Part shown: positions 30,510 through 40,450 of the stretch, one piece after another
Numbering within the stretch: position 1 is the stretch's first letter
How the letters are laid out: each line of letters starts with the position of its first letter
Assembly (NCBI GenBank): GCA_041287335.1
Contig: JBEULM010000029.1
Location: 1 to 55,136 of the forward strand
Length of the DNA: 55,136 bases
DNA from: Hydrogenobacter sp.
Lineage (GTDB): Bacteria > Aquificota > Aquificia > Aquificales > Aquificaceae
Direction: 5' to 3'
The notes under the pieces: model-generated
The model's database searches: none
What the model was told of the DNA's origin: nothing
The model's input: the letters and a program-made list of their open reading frames with translations, nothing else
Position numbers and translations under genes: made by a program

Positions 30510-31262
30510 ATGTTTACTTTTTTGATCACCAATGATGATGGTTACTTTTCTGAAGGGATAAAAGCTCTCAGGGAAGCCTTAAAAAGCTTAGGTAAGGTGA
30601 TTTGCGTAGCTCCGGATAGAAACCTGAGCGGTGTAGGTCACTCTCTCACTTTCAACTCACCTTTGAGAATTAGGAGGGTGGATGAGGATTTCTGGACAGT
30701 TGTAGGAGGAACGCCTGCAGACTGCGTACATCTTGGTTATTATCTCATACTGGACGGTAAAAAACCCGATCTCATCTGCTCAGGTATAAACGAAGGACCC
30801 AATCTGGGAGAGGATATCACTTATTCCGGAACTGTATCTGGAGCTATGGAAGGTAGGATTTTAGGTATACCTTCTCTGGCTTTTTCAGTTTTCGGTAGGG
30901 ATGATGTGGATTTTGCGGAGATAGCCAAATCGGCAAAGGAGATTGTTCTTAGAGTTTTAGAAAAGGGAATGCCCGAAGACACTTATCTAAACGTGAATAT
31001 CCCCAATCTGAGAAAGGAAGATGTAAAGGGTTTTCTCATTACAAAGCAAGGAAAGAGAAGTTATAAAGAGAAGGTTTTGAAGCTTTCCGATCCTCATGGA
31101 AAGCCTATCTACTGGATCACCGCCGAAGAATTTGGATGGAGGCTCGAGGAAGGCACAGATTACTGGGCTGTTTATCACGGGTACGTTTCCATAACCCCAT
31201 TACAGTTAGATATGACAAACTTTGGAGCTTTGGAGGAACTGAAAAAGAACTGGGAGTTATGA
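30510..31262 (+). CDS. surE: 5'/3'-nucleotidase SurE
   Basis: A 250-aa metal-dependent nucleotidase removing phosphate from nucleoside monophosphates. Metal ligands D9-D10 are in ITNDDGYFSEG; VAPDRNLSGVGHSLT and the SGINEGPNLGEDITYSGTV region (in two parts) are family signatures. A TAAAAT box lies 8 bases before the ATG and there is no ribosome-binding site. It leads a plus-strand series through cmk. Confidence 0.95.
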   Translation: MFTFLITNDDGYFSEGIKALREALKSLGKVICVAPDRNLSGVGHSLTFNSPLRIRRVDEDFWTVVGGTPADCVHLGYYLILDGKKPDLICSGINEGPNLGEDITYSGTVSGAMEGRILGIPSLAFSVFGRDDVDFAEIAKSAKEIVLRVLEKGMPEDTYLNVNIPNLRKEDVKGFLITKQGKRSYKEKVLKLSDPHGKPIYWITAEEFGWRLEEGTDYWAVYHGYVSITPLQLDMTNFGALEELKKNWEL

Positions 31263-31277
31263 TAAAATCCTTCTCTA

Positions 31278-33518
31278 ATGGTTGAAGCTTACAAACTTCA
31301 TGGACTTACCAAAGAGGAGTACGAGCGCATACTTGAAAAGCTTGGAAGAGAGCCAAACGAAGTAGAGCTTGGTATTCTCGGAGCTATGTGGTCCGAACAC
31401 TGCTCTTACAAATCATCAAAGAGGCTCCTGAGAATGTTCCCTACCAAGTCGGATGCTGTCATTGTGGGACCTGGTGAAAACGCAGGAGTTGTGAAGGTAG
31501 ATGATGATGTGTGGATAGCCTTCAAAGTAGAAAGTCACAACCACCCCTCTTACATAGAGCCTTTTAACGGATCTGCAACGGGTGTGGGAGGCATAATAAG
31601 GGATGTGCTTTCCATGGGTGCAAGACCTATAGCCTTGGGTGACTCTCTGAGGTTCGGACCTATTAAAGACCGCAAAACTTTGTACGTACTCAAAGGCGTG
31701 GTAAAGGGTATAAGTCACTACGGAAACTCCATAGGTGTACCGACTGTTTGTGGTGAAACTTTCTTTGAAGAATGTTACGCTACAAATCCACTTGTCAACG
31801 CTTTTTGCTTGGGTATTTTACCCGCTGGAAGGATGTATAGCTCAAGGGCTAAGAAGGTTGGACAGGTACTTACACTTGTCGGTTCTTCAACGGGAAGAGA
31901 TGGTATACACGGTGCAGTAATGGCATCTGGTGAGTTTTCGGATGCTGTGGAGTCCAAAAGATCTCACGTGCAGGTAGGCGATCCGTACTTTGGTAAAAAA
32001 CTCATAGAGGCTCTTATGGAGATAATTGAAAGGGATCTCGTTGTGGGTATTCAGGATCTTGGGGCTGCAGGTCTTGCAGGTGCTGTATCCGAGGTAGCAA
32101 GTAAGTCACGTATGGGTGCTGAGTTGTATCTTGAGAGAGTGACGCTCAGGGAAGAAGGTATGAATCCTTACGAGATACTCCTTTCGGAAAGTCAGGAAAG
32201 GATGCTTCTGATAGTGGATGAGGAAAAGTTGAAGGAAATAGAAGAGATAATCAAGAAACACCACCTTGAGTACGCGCATGTAGGAAAGCTCACGGACAGT
32301 AGTATGTTGATAGCGTACTTTCACGGGCAAAAAGTAGTTGAGCTTCCTGTTAGTCTTATTGTTGAAGAAGCACCCATTTACGTAAGAGAGATCAGAGAAC
32401 CCTCCTATATAAAGGAAGTAAGGCATTTTAATCAGGATCTTCTTCCAAAAGTAGATGTAAGAAAAGCCCTTCGCAAATTGCTTACTTCGTTAAATATTTG
32501 TTCCAAAGAGTGGGTGTATACCCAGTATGACTATCAGGTAGGAACTAACACAGTTTTGAAGCCCGGAGGTGATGCCAGTATTTTACGCATCAAGTGGCCA
32601 TATCGTCCAAAACTCAAGAGCGAAAAGCTTTTGGCAATAAACATGGAAGGGAATTCAAGGATGGTTTATCTCAATCCCTATGAAGGTGGAAAGTTTGTTA
32701 TAGCCGAAGTGTGCAGAAACTTAGCGTGTGTTGGAGCAAAACCTGTTGGTATCTCAGACTGTCTCAACTTTGGAAATCCTGAAAGACCAGAAGTTATGTG
32801 GCAGCTCCAAGAAGCCATAAAAGGTATAGCTGAAGCCTGTGAATATTTGGGTGTTCCTATAGTGAGTGGTAACGTATCCTTGTATAACGAAACTGTTGAA
32901 GGAAAAAACTTCAGGAACATATATCCCACGCCGATAGTAGTAGGGGTAGGAATCGTAGAAAATAGAAAATTCATGGATCACAAGTTTAAGGAAGAAGGAG
33001 ATTTCATATTTCTCATAGGGGATCTAAAAAGAAGTTCAAGGCTTGACGGAAGTGAGTTTTTGAGAGAGATACACGGTAAAGTCGTCGGAGATGTGCCAGT
33101 GGTTAATCTTGAGAAAGAAAAAGCCCTTCACAAACTCCTTCTCAGACTTATAGACGATGATCTTATACTTTCAGCCCACGATGTATCAACGGGAGGACTT
33201 ATAGTGTGCTTGCTTGAGTGCGTTTTTGGAACTTCCTTTGGAGTTGGTCTGAACCTATATACGGATGAAAGGCTTGATTTCTTTCTGTTTTCCGAAAATC
33301 CCACACGTGTGGTAGTGAGTGTAAAAAGGGATAACGTAGAAGCTTTTAAAGATATTACAGAGGAGGAAGGTTTAGATTGGATGCTTTTAGGAAGAATCAC
33401 TGAAGATAAGAAGCTTAGAATAGAACTCTATGACGAACTTATCCTTGAGGAAAGAGTGGAAGATCTGGAGGACTTATGGAAAAACTCCTTAGAAAGAGCG
33501 TTATCACATACCTTATAA
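31278..33518 (+). CDS. purL: Phosphoribosylformylglycinamidine synthase subunit PurL
   Basis: A 746-aa, small-type PurL performing the ATP-dependent FGAR to FGAM step of purine synthesis together with PurQ and PurS, which are not in the window. Motifs: GAMWSEHCSYKSSKRLL, KVESHNHPS, GTGV-type substrate loop TGVGGIIRDVLSMGARP and the second-half DCLNFGNPERPEV. Its final 43 bases overlap lspA. Confidence 0.96.
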   Translation: MVEAYKLHGLTKEEYERILEKLGREPNEVELGILGAMWSEHCSYKSSKRLLRMFPTKSDAVIVGPGENAGVVKVDDDVWIAFKVESHNHPSYIEPFNGSATGVGGIIRDVLSMGARPIALGDSLRFGPIKDRKTLYVLKGVVKGISHYGNSIGVPTVCGETFFEECYATNPLVNAFCLGILPAGRMYSSRAKKVGQVLTLVGSSTGRDGIHGAVMASGEFSDAVESKRSHVQVGDPYFGKKLIEALMEIIERDLVVGIQDLGAAGLAGAVSEVASKSRMGAELYLERVTLREEGMNPYEILLSESQERMLLIVDEEKLKEIEEIIKKHHLEYAHVGKLTDSSMLIAYFHGQKVVELPVSLIVEEAPIYVREIREPSYIKEVRHFNQDLLPKVDVRKALRKLLTSLNICSKEWVYTQYDYQVGTNTVLKPGGDASILRIKWPYRPKLKSEKLLAINMEGNSRMVYLNPYEGGKFVIAEVCRNLACVGAKPVGISDCLNFGNPERPEVMWQLQEAIKGIAEACEYLGVPIVSGNVSLYNETVEGKNFRNIYPTPIVVGVGIVENRKFMDHKFKEEGDFIFLIGDLKRSSRLDGSEFLREIHGKVVGDVPVVNLEKEKALHKLLLRLIDDDLILSAHDVSTGGLIVCLLECVFGTSFGVGLNLYTDERLDFFLFSENPTRVVVSVKRDNVEAFKDITEEEGLDWMLLGRITEDKKLRIELYDELILEERVEDLEDLWKNSLERALSHTL

Positions 33519-33961
33519 CCTTTGGCTTTTTATTGACAGGTGATCTCATAACAAAGAGTCTTGCGGAAAAATATCTCAGTAGTAGAGAGGTGAGCCTTCT
33601 TCCTTTTATGCACCTGGTTTTAGTCTATAACAAGGGTGTAGCCTTTGGCTTCCTTTCCGATGCGCCCGATATAATAAGACTGCCTCTCATACTTCTTACA
33701 CCGATTGTCGCTCTTTCGCTCACACTCCTTTATACAATCAGACATAATGACGCAAAGAATGCTTTTCTTATGGGTATGATAGGTGGGGGAGCTATAGGAA
33801 ACTTATACGACAGGTTCTTTCTCGGATACGTGAGGGATTTTATATACATCTCTTACGGTAAGTTCTCGTGGCCAGCCTTTAATCTTGCCGATATGGGTAT
33901 AAGTATGGCTATAATGTTTTTAGTTCTTAAATCTCTTCTGAATCACTCTGGAAAAAGGTGA
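33476..33961 (+). CDS. lspA: Lipoprotein signal peptidase
   Basis: A 161-aa inner-membrane aspartyl protease that cuts prolipoprotein signals. Four membrane helices; catalytic aspartates D112 (GNLYDRF) and D139 (FNLADMGIS); VYNKGVAFGF is the family motif. It starts inside purL (43-base overlap), after GGAGG. One likely client in the window is the outer-membrane efflux lipoprotein at 53416-54789. Confidence 0.95.
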   Translation: MEKLLRKSVITYLITFGFLLTGDLITKSLAEKYLSSREVSLLPFMHLVLVYNKGVAFGFLSDAPDIIRLPLILLTPIVALSLTLLYTIRHNDAKNAFLMGMIGGGAIGNLYDRFFLGYVRDFIYISYGKFSWPAFNLADMGISMAIMFLVLKSLLNHSGKR

Positions 33962-33983
33962 TAAAATAAATTATATTATTCGT

Positions 33984-34265
33984 ATGGTGGACATTAAAAC
34001 GGTAGAAAAGACCGCTTATCTTGCGAGGATAGAACTCAAAGAGCATGAGAAGGAGATTCTCAGCAGGCAATTTCTTGACATACTTGCCTTTGTGGAACAG
34101 CTAAAAGAGGTGAATACGGAAGGTGTAGAACCTATCGCTTATCATATCTGCACACCTTTGAGGGAAGACATACCGAGTGAATGCTTAAGTCAGGAAGAGG
34201 CTACAAGTAACGCACCACAGGGAGAAAGGGGATTTTTTGTAGTGCCCAGAGTCGTGGAGGTGTAA
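33984..34265 (+). CDS. gatC: Glu/Asp-tRNA amidotransferase subunit C
   Basis: A 93-aa GatC with the usual helical N-terminus ([12 protein letters not shown]) and the linker that clamps GatA to GatB, ending FFVVPRVVE. The complex makes Gln-tRNA(Gln) or Asn-tRNA(Asn). GatA and GatB are elsewhere. It ends 4 bases before recA. Confidence 0.9.
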   Translation: MVDIKTVEKTAYLARIELKEHEKEILSRQFLDILAFVEQLKEVNTEGVEPIAYHICTPLREDIPSECLSQEEATSNAPQGERGFFVVPRVVEV

Positions 34266-34269
34266 GTTT

Positions 34270-35286
34270 ATGATAGAAGAAAAAGAAGTCGTTGAAAAGA
34301 GAAAAGCCCTTGAGAACGTACTTCTCGGAATAGAGAGAAGGTTCGGGAAAGGTTCCATAATGCCCCTTAAAAATGCCGAAAGAGTCAAAGTGGATGTCAT
34401 ACCTACAGGTTCACTATCCCTTGATATAGCAACGGGGATAGGAGGCATACCAAGAGGTAGGATAGTGGAGATATTCGGACCTGAATCTTCCGGTAAAACT
34501 ACGCTGGCTCTTCATGTGATCGCGTCAGCTCAGAAGATGGGGGGTATAGCGGTATTCATAGATGCTGAGCATGCCCTTGATCCCAAATATGCGGAAAAGA
34601 TAGGGGTAAACACGGAAAGCCTTTACATATCACAACCCGATTACGGCGAGCAAGCCCTTGAGATAGTTGAAAGTCTCGTGGCAAGCAACGCAGTAGATGT
34701 AGTCGTAATTGACTCAGTCGCCGCACTCGTTCCAAAGGATGAGCTGGAAGGTGAAATGGGAGAGGCACATGTGGGAAAACAAGCAAGACTTATGTCTCAA
34801 GCTCTCAGAAAACTAAAAGGTATGGCACACAAAGCAAATACAGCTATCATATTTATAAACCAGCTCAGGGAAAAGATAGGTGTTATGTTTGGAAATCCAG
34901 AAACTACACCGGGAGGAAGGGCGCTTAAATTCTTCGCCGATATGAGACTTGACGTAAGAAAGATAGGGGAAATAAAGGACAGTAACGATAGGGTAGGTAG
35001 CAGGGTAAAGGTAAGAGTGGTAAAAAACAAATTAGCTCCACCTTTTCAAGAGGCTGAGTTTGATGTCATATACGGTGAAGGAATATGCAAACTCTGCGAT
35101 CTTATAGATATAGCTACTGAGCTAAAGATACTAAATAGGAGCGGTGCCTGGTACAGCTACGGTGATACTAAGCTGGGGCAAGGCAAAGATCAGGCTAAGA
35201 AGTTTCTTGCGGAAAATCCGAGCATAGCTCAGGAGATAGAATTAAAGGTAAGGGAGGCTTCAGGACTTGCTCCAGCTGATACTTAA
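34270..35286 (+). CDS. recA: Recombinase RecA
   Basis: A 338-aa RecA. Walker A GPESSGKT (70-77), Walker [14 protein letters not shown], loop L2 region [20 protein letters not shown]. It forms filaments for homologous recombination. No SOS-type operator is obvious upstream, and it is embedded in a constitutive-looking run. It overlaps pilT by 20 bases. Confidence 0.98.
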   Translation: MIEEKEVVEKRKALENVLLGIERRFGKGSIMPLKNAERVKVDVIPTGSLSLDIATGIGGIPRGRIVEIFGPESSGKTTLALHVIASAQKMGGIAVFIDAEHALDPKYAEKIGVNTESLYISQPDYGEQALEIVESLVASNAVDVVVIDSVAALVPKDELEGEMGEAHVGKQARLMSQALRKLKGMAHKANTAIIFINQLREKIGVMFGNPETTPGGRALKFFADMRLDVRKIGEIKDSNDRVGSRVKVRVVKNKLAPPFQEAEFDVIYGEGICKLCDLIDIATELKILNRSGAWYSYGDTKLGQGKDQAKKFLAENPSIAQEIELKVREASGLAPADT

Positions 35287-36364
35287 AAGGGCTATTGAAT
35301 CGGGAGCTTCTGATGTTCACATAAAGTCGGGTAGTCAGCCTGTTATAAGATCTAAAAAGAGGCTTGTGAGGCTTGCTGACTTTCCCGTTATAGAAGAGAA
35401 GATGATGGAACTTTTTGTGAGGGAGGTACTGGAAAAAAACAGGAGAAAGATGGCTGAGTTTGAGGAACTTGGGGAGACGGATACATCATACTCCCTGCCG
35501 GGTGTAGCACGCTTTAGGGTAAACGTCTATAAGCAAAGAAACACTACAGGTATGGCTTTCAGAGTCGTGCCTTTTGATGTCCCCCCCTTTGAAAGCCTTA
35601 ATCTACCAGAGGTTATGCGAAGGGTAATTTTGGAAAACACCAAAGGCTTCGTGTTGGTAACCGGTCCCACGGGATCTGGCAAATCCACAACCCTCGCAGC
35701 CCTTATAAACATCATAAACAAAACCAGGGATGCGGTAATAGTTACCATAGAAGATCCCATTGAATATCTCTTCAGAGATGAGAAATCCTTTATAGTACAG
35801 AGGGAAGTAGGTATAGACACGTCTTCTTTTTCAAGGGGTTTGAGAGCATCTCTGAGAGAAGATCCGGATGTGATAATGGTAGGAGAGATAAGGGACAGTG
35901 AAACAGCTCAGATATGCCTTCAGGCTGCCGAAACAGGTCACTTAGTCTTTTCAACACTTCATACGCTCGATGCCAAAGAATCCATTAACAGACTAATAGG
36001 TATGTTCAACCTTGAAGTCAGAGAACAAATAAGGATACAGCTTGCAGAAACGCTTATCGCCATATTTTCTCAAAGGCTCCTTCCAAAAGCGGACGGTAGC
36101 GGAGTAGTGCCTGCGGTTGAGGTTTTGGTAAACACAGCAGCGATAAAGGAGGCTATACTTGATCCTACAAAATTTGATGAAATACCTACGCTCCTTGAAA
36201 AGGGGAAAAGCGTTTACGGCACTCAGACCTTTGATCAGCACCTTGAGGAACTTTACAGGAGAGGTCTCATAGACTATACTACAGCCCTGTTATTTGCCAG
36301 CAAACCTGGTGATCTTGAATTGAGATTAAAAGGCATATCTTCGGGAGGAAGGAGCTTCTTTTAA
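35267..36364 (+). CDS. pilT: Twitching-motility ATPase PilT
   Basis: A 365-aa type IV pilus retraction ATPase. Walker [15 protein letters not shown], Asp box [10 protein letters not shown], Walker [15 protein letters not shown] and His box [10 protein letters not shown] are all present. The start appears to be TTG at 35267, within recA, with GGGAGG about 10 bases upstream. No other pilus gene lies in the window, though comEC (21555-22814) would share a DNA-uptake role. Confidence 0.93.
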   Translation: MLQLILKRAIESGASDVHIKSGSQPVIRSKKRLVRLADFPVIEEKMMELFVREVLEKNRRKMAEFEELGETDTSYSLPGVARFRVNVYKQRNTTGMAFRVVPFDVPPFESLNLPEVMRRVILENTKGFVLVTGPTGSGKSTTLAALINIINKTRDAVIVTIEDPIEYLFRDEKSFIVQREVGIDTSSFSRGLRASLREDPDVIMVGEIRDSETAQICLQAAETGHLVFSTLHTLDAKESINRLIGMFNLEVREQIRIQLAETLIAIFSQRLLPKADGSGVVPAVEVLVNTAAIKEAILDPTKFDEIPTLLEKGKSVYGTQTFDQHLEELYRRGLIDYTTALLFASKPGDLELRLKGISSGGRSFF

Positions 36365-37035
36365 TGAGGATAGCTATAGATGGACCTGCTGGAAGTGGAA
36401 AAAGCACCGTAGCTAAGGCAATATCAAAACTTTTATCTATACCTTACTTGGATACTGGAAGTGTCTATAGAGCTTTTGCTTATATCGCAAGAGAGAAGAA
36501 AAAGGACATCAAGAACTTAAAAGAGGTGCTTTCTCTGTTTGATAATGCACCCATAGTAAAGTTAGACATAGCTAAAACGGAGATCTATTATGAAGGTACT
36601 AAACTGGATGCAGAACTTAAAGGCGAGGAAATAGGTAGGTACGCATCTCTTATAGGTAGCGTGCCACAGTTTAGGGAAAAGATGATAAAGTTTTTTAGAG
36701 AGCTTTCAGACGATATGCAGATAGTGGCGGAAGGTAGAGATACGGGTACACATATCTTCCCAAATGCACCTGTGAAACTCTTTATTACTGCAAGTCTTGA
36801 AGAAAGAGCCAGGAGGAGATTCCTTGAGCTTTTGTCTTCAGGAGTTGATGCAGACTACAAAAAGATTCTTGAAGCTTTAGCGGAGCGAGACAGAAGGGAT
36901 ATGGAAAGACCTCTATACCCTTTTAAACCTGCAGAAGATGCCATCATCATAGATACCACCGGTATGAGTGTTGAGCAAGTAATCCAAGAGGTATTAAAGA
37001 TCATTAAAGAAAAAGCCTCACACCTTAAGGTGTGA
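36364..37035 (+). CDS. cmk: Cytidylate kinase
   Basis: A 223-aa CMP/dCMP kinase. P-loop IDGPAGSGKSTVAKA at residues 4-18, DTGSVYRAFAY substrate region, VAEGRDTGTHIF (aspartate loop) and RDRRDMERPLYP. Start and pilT stop share bases (TAATG). Its 3' end lies inside a 22-base palindrome used as a terminator by the convergent porin gene. Confidence 0.95.
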   Translation: MRIAIDGPAGSGKSTVAKAISKLLSIPYLDTGSVYRAFAYIAREKKKDIKNLKEVLSLFDNAPIVKLDIAKTEIYYEGTKLDAELKGEEIGRYASLIGSVPQFREKMIKFFRELSDDMQIVAEGRDTGTHIFPNAPVKLFITASLEERARRRFLELLSSGVDADYKKILEALAERDRRDMERPLYPFKPAEDAIIIDTTGMSVEQVIQEVLKIIKEKASHLKV

Positions 37036-37037
37036 GG
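37006..37037 (-). terminator. Terminator of the porin gene, inside the cmk 3' end
   Basis: The perfect palindrome 37016-37037 (arms CCTCACACC and GGTGTGAGG around TTAA) is followed on the minus strand by CTTTTTCTTT. The cmk stop codon lies inside the stem; on the plus strand there is no T tract. Confidence 0.75.
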
Positions 37038-37060
37038 GTAAGAACGCGAGAAAGAGCCTT

Positions 37061-38269
37061 TTAAAAGATAGTTTGCAGTGCTATGGTATAGTCTGTGAAG
37101 TTTTTACCGCTGTTTTGGTTATAGCTCTTTAATACACCGTTTGGTGTCACAAAATCAACACCTAAGCTCATTTGAGCGTTCCAACCCTTGATATAGTAAT
37201 TGAGAAATACGGAGGTTCTGCTTACCTTACCTTTTGCGGTCAGATCCTTAAACTCCTTGTATTCCGAATATTCATATCTTGCTGCCAGAGCAGGTTTTCC
37301 TATGCCTATCATCTGGTCGTAAAGTATCTGTCCCATCACGTAGTAAGCGTTAGTCTTAGGTTTTTTGTTAGCTACACCCAAATTAGATGGCAAGCTCGTT
37401 TGACCTATGTATCCTAATTGCAAATTAGGTACAACATCTCCAAATTTCTGCTCCCACATAACATCAGCAGTCCATGCCTTAGCTGTACCGGAACTTCCTT
37501 TTCCGTCATCCCACTTTTGAGCCCAATAAGCCACGCCTATGTTAAGAACGTTTTGCTTACCAAGGTAGCTATCTGCCTTACCCCAACCCTTGTCCGCCTT
37601 GTAGCCGAGCATAACCGGATTGAACTCAAGTCTCATACCATAAGCTACGTTATCCTTAGTGCCGAGATTTGGATCCGTGTGATCAAATTTACCGTCAAAT
37701 ACGCCTAACCTATACTGGAGTATACCGTCAGCTATATTACCCCAGAAGCTTATACCTGCATCCCTGTCTCCGCTAAGCGTGGCAGGTGCAAAGGGGTTCC
37801 AACTTGGTGCTTTGTAACCATTTGTACCATCACCCGCACCCCACCTTATGCCCGTGGGTATGATGTAATTTCTGGAAGAGGTAAGGTTACCCCTCGCAAA
37901 GGGTATTCTGTACTTACCTGCCCTTACTTTGAACTCATCCGCAAGGTCAAGAGTTATCACTCCATCGTTGATGCTTGCAGAATTTGCCTGATGAACTCCC
38001 CTATTTGTGGTGTTTGGAGAAAAATCTCCTTCAAACTCAAACTTTACATACTTGTTTACTTGCCCAGCCATATTGATGGTAGCTCGCCTTATGGAGAAGT
38101 CTGTGTAGTCTTTGACATCACCTCTCGCCTTCCCCAGTTTCTGAGCTGTGATTCTCAAAGTTAAATCAAGTGTAGAAAAAGTGTTTTCATCCAGCTTTAT
38201 GGATGCTGCCTGAGCTGGAATAACAGATGCGCACAGTAAGGCGCTCAAAAACAAACCTTTTCTCATCAT
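37061..38269 (-). CDS. Outer-membrane porin, phosphate-selective O/P family type
   Basis: A 402-aa beta-barrel with a signal peptide of about 21 residues ending AQA. Motifs include FSIRRATINMAGQV (start of the barrel), GKYRIPFARGNLTSSRNY and the aromatic final strand ending in F, needed for outer-membrane insertion. Similarity is to the Porin O/P family; actual selectivity is unknown. It starts with two ATGs after AAGGAGG. Upstream are four TTAAC-type repeats at 11-base intervals plus a -10 box, the layout of a Pho-regulated promoter, which supports a phosphate role. Confidence 0.82.
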   Translation of the reverse strand: MMRKGLFLSALLCASVIPAQAASIKLDENTFSTLDLTLRITAQKLGKARGDVKDYTDFSIRRATINMAGQVNKYVKFEFEGDFSPNTTNRGVHQANSASINDGVITLDLADEFKVRAGKYRIPFARGNLTSSRNYIIPTGIRWGAGDGTNGYKAPSWNPFAPATLSGDRDAGISFWGNIADGILQYRLGVFDGKFDHTDPNLGTKDNVAYGMRLEFNPVMLGYKADKGWGKADSYLGKQNVLNIGVAYWAQKWDDGKGSSGTAKAWTADVMWEQKFGDVVPNLQLGYIGQTSLPSNLGVANKKPKTNAYYVMGQILYDQMIGIGKPALAARYEYSEYKEFKDLTAKGKVSRTSVFLNYYIKGWNAQMSLGVDFVTPNGVLKSYNQNSGKNFTDYTIALQTIF

Positions 38270-38301
38270 ACTACCTCCTTGCGTTTTGATTATTCAGGGA
38301 A

Positions 38302-38355
38302 ATTTTAGAAACGCTATGTTAAGGTTTTATTAATGCTTGGTTAATTTTCTGTTAA
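38302..38355 (-). promoter_or_regulatory. Pho-box-like operator and -10 of the porin gene
   Basis: Reading the minus strand: TTAACA (38350-38355), TTAACC (38339-38344), TTAATA (38328-38333), TTAACA (38317-38322), each separated by 5 bases, so the period is exactly 11. Nine bases further is TAAAAT (38302-38307). There is no TTGACA-like -35; the last repeat occupies that place. PhoB/PhoP boxes are direct repeats of 11-base units, and TTAACA-like units fit the Bacillus PhoP pattern. The first repeat overlaps the aldehyde dehydrogenase stop. Confidence 0.65.
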
Positions 38356-39785
38356 GGATTAAGATCCCATACGACCATCTTTATTTCTGTGTAATCCTCT
38401 ATGGCAAATCTTGGACCTTCTCTCCCTATTCCTGAATGCTTTACACCACCGTAAGGCATGTGATCAGCCCTAAAATTGGGACCTTCATTTATCAATACAC
38501 CTCCAGCCTCTACCTTTTTTATGAACTCCCAGGCTATATCAATGTCTTTGGTGAACACACCTACTTGAAGACCATACACAGAACTGTTTACCGCTTTTAT
38601 TGCTTCTTCTATATCCCTATACGGATTCACAACTACAACAGGAGCAAAGGCTTCTTCTGAAAAGAGCTTGGTATTTTCCGGTACAAGGCTAACTATCGTG
38701 GGTTCTAAAAGTGCCTTGCTTTCTGCACATGCTACGCCACCCCTTACGAGCTTTGCACCCTCTTTGATGGCTTGTCCTACCCATTCCTGTACTCTCTCCA
38801 CTTCCGAAGAGCTTATCATTGGACCCACATCCGTATCTTCCCGCATTGGATCGCCCACATTCAGATTATCAACAGCGCTTTTTAAAGCTGACAGATAAAT
38901 ATCAAAGACATCTTCGTGTACGAAGACTCTTTGAACGGATATACACACCTGACCGGCTATAGCGTAACCCCCCTGAATGGTTTTTACCACAGCCTTATTT
39001 ACGTTTCCGTCCTTATGTAACACCAAAGCTGAGTTAGAGCCAAGTTCCAAAATCACCTTCTTTATGCCAGCCTGTTTGGTGATGATCTCACCTATCTTTT
39101 TACTTCCTGTGAAGGATACAACTCTTACATCCGGATGGGTGGTCATAGCTTTACCAACGTCACCATATCCCGGTATTACGCTTATGGCTTCTGGTGGAAG
39201 TCCAGCAGAAAGGAGAAGTTCGCCAAGCATAAGAGGGGTCAAAGGTGTTCTTTCTGAAGGCTTTAAGATCACCGCATTACCTGCAGCCAAAGCAGGTGCT
39301 ACTTTGTGCATGGAGAGATTGAGAGGAAAATTGAAAGGCGTTATAGCCGATACTATACCTACCGGCTGTCTTATAAAAAAGCCAACTTTCCCCCTACCAT
39401 TCGGGTGAGCATCCAAAGGTACTACCTCTCCACTTATCCTCTTTGCCTCTTCCGCTGAAAAGATAAGCGTCTGTATAGCCCTTTGGACTTCTGATCTTGC
39501 CTCTCTTATAGTCTTTCCAACTTCAAGCACTAAGGTTTTTGCGAACTCTTCGGCTCTGTCTTGGAGCATCTGGGATGCCTTCATGAGTATGCTGTACCTT
39601 TCGTGAGGGGTAAGCGAGGACATTTTTCTGAAGCCTTCTTTTGCTACCTCTATAGCTTCATCAACTTGCTTTTCAGAACCTTTAAAGACCTTACCTATGA
39701 CTTCACCGGTATATGGATAGTGTATATACAGTTCCTCCTCACTCTTGACATACTTCCCACCTATTAACATACCCTTCTCAAGCAT
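38352..39785 (-). CDS. NAD(P)-dependent aldehyde dehydrogenase
   Basis: A 477-aa enzyme of the ALDH superfamily, nearest in appearance to lactaldehyde / non-phosphorylating GAPN-like members. Motifs: PFNFPLNLSMHKVAPALAAGN, FTGSKKIGE (cofactor), the Glu in LELGSNS and the Cys in AGQVCISVQRV. The substrate cannot be assigned. The ATG is 6 bases after TATAAT (39792-39797) and has no ribosome site, so it is probably leaderless. It is divergent from thiE with only 14 bases between starts. Confidence 0.88.
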   Translation of the reverse strand: MLEKGMLIGGKYVKSEEELYIHYPYTGEVIGKVFKGSEKQVDEAIEVAKEGFRKMSSLTPHERYSILMKASQMLQDRAEEFAKTLVLEVGKTIREARSEVQRAIQTLIFSAEEAKRISGEVVPLDAHPNGRGKVGFFIRQPVGIVSAITPFNFPLNLSMHKVAPALAAGNAVILKPSERTPLTPLMLGELLLSAGLPPEAISVIPGYGDVGKAMTTHPDVRVVSFTGSKKIGEIITKQAGIKKVILELGSNSALVLHKDGNVNKAVVKTIQGGYAIAGQVCISVQRVFVHEDVFDIYLSALKSAVDNLNVGDPMREDTDVGPMISSSEVERVQEWVGQAIKEGAKLVRGGVACAESKALLEPTIVSLVPENTKLFSEEAFAPVVVVNPYRDIEEAIKAVNSSVYGLQVGVFTKDIDIAWEFIKKVEAGGVLINEGPNFRADHMPYGGVKHSGIGREGPRFAIEDYTEIKMVVWDLNP

Positions 39786-39799
39786 GATATTATTATAGA

Positions 39800-40450
39800 A
39801 TGCGAAAGATGAATCTGTTTGTGTATCTTGTGACGGATGACAAGTACTTTATGGAAAGAGATCTTGTAAGTACCACTGAGCAGGCTTTGCAGGGAGGTAT
39901 AACAGCCCTTCAGTACAGATTTAAAAATAAGAGCGCAAGACAGATGTACGAAGAGCTTCTGGTACTTAGGGAGTTGACAAGAAGGTACGGAGTAGACCTT
40001 GTAGTAAATGATAGAGTGGATCTTGCAATGGCTGTAGGTGCAGATGGTGTACATGTAGGAAAGCAGGACCTTCCTCCCGACATTGTTAGAAAGATAGTAG
40101 GAGACAGCATGTACATAGGTTATTCGGTAAACAGCGTTGAAGACCTCAGGGATGTGGATCATCTACCTATAGATTACGTAGGATTCGGATCCGTTTACGA
40201 AACAACCACAAAGGAAAATTACAGATTAGTAGGTATAGAAGGTTTGCGTCAAGCTGTAAAGCTTACTCAAAAACCTATAGTAGCCATAGGTGGCATAACC
40301 CATTATAGGGTGAAGGAGGTTCTGGAAGCTGGGGCAAAAGGTGTAGCTGTAGTTTCAGCTATACTGGGGTTTGAGGATGTAAAAAAGGCTTCCGAAACGC
40401 TTGTACAAGCATGCAAAAGCGTCTATAGAGAAAGGCTCTTTATGCCATGA
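39800..40450 (+). CDS. thiE: Thiamine-phosphate synthase
   Basis: A 216-aa TIM barrel joining the thiazole and pyrimidine moieties to give thiamine phosphate. Motifs: ALQYRFKNKSARQ, VNDRVDLAMAVGADGVHVGKQDLP (in two parts), FGSVYETTTK and AIGGIT. A TATTAT box (39788-39793), with TTAACA 18 bases upstream of it, lies 6 bases before the ATG; no ribosome-binding site is present. Start could also be the ATG three codons on. Overlaps the exonuclease gene by 4 bases. Confidence 0.93.
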   Translation: MRKMNLFVYLVTDDKYFMERDLVSTTEQALQGGITALQYRFKNKSARQMYEELLVLRELTRRYGVDLVVNDRVDLAMAVGADGVHVGKQDLPPDIVRKIVGDSMYIGYSVNSVEDLRDVDHLPIDYVGFGSVYETTTKENYRLVGIEGLRQAVKLTQKPIVAIGGITHYRVKEVLEAGAKGVAVVSAILGFEDVKKASETLVQACKSVYRERLFMP

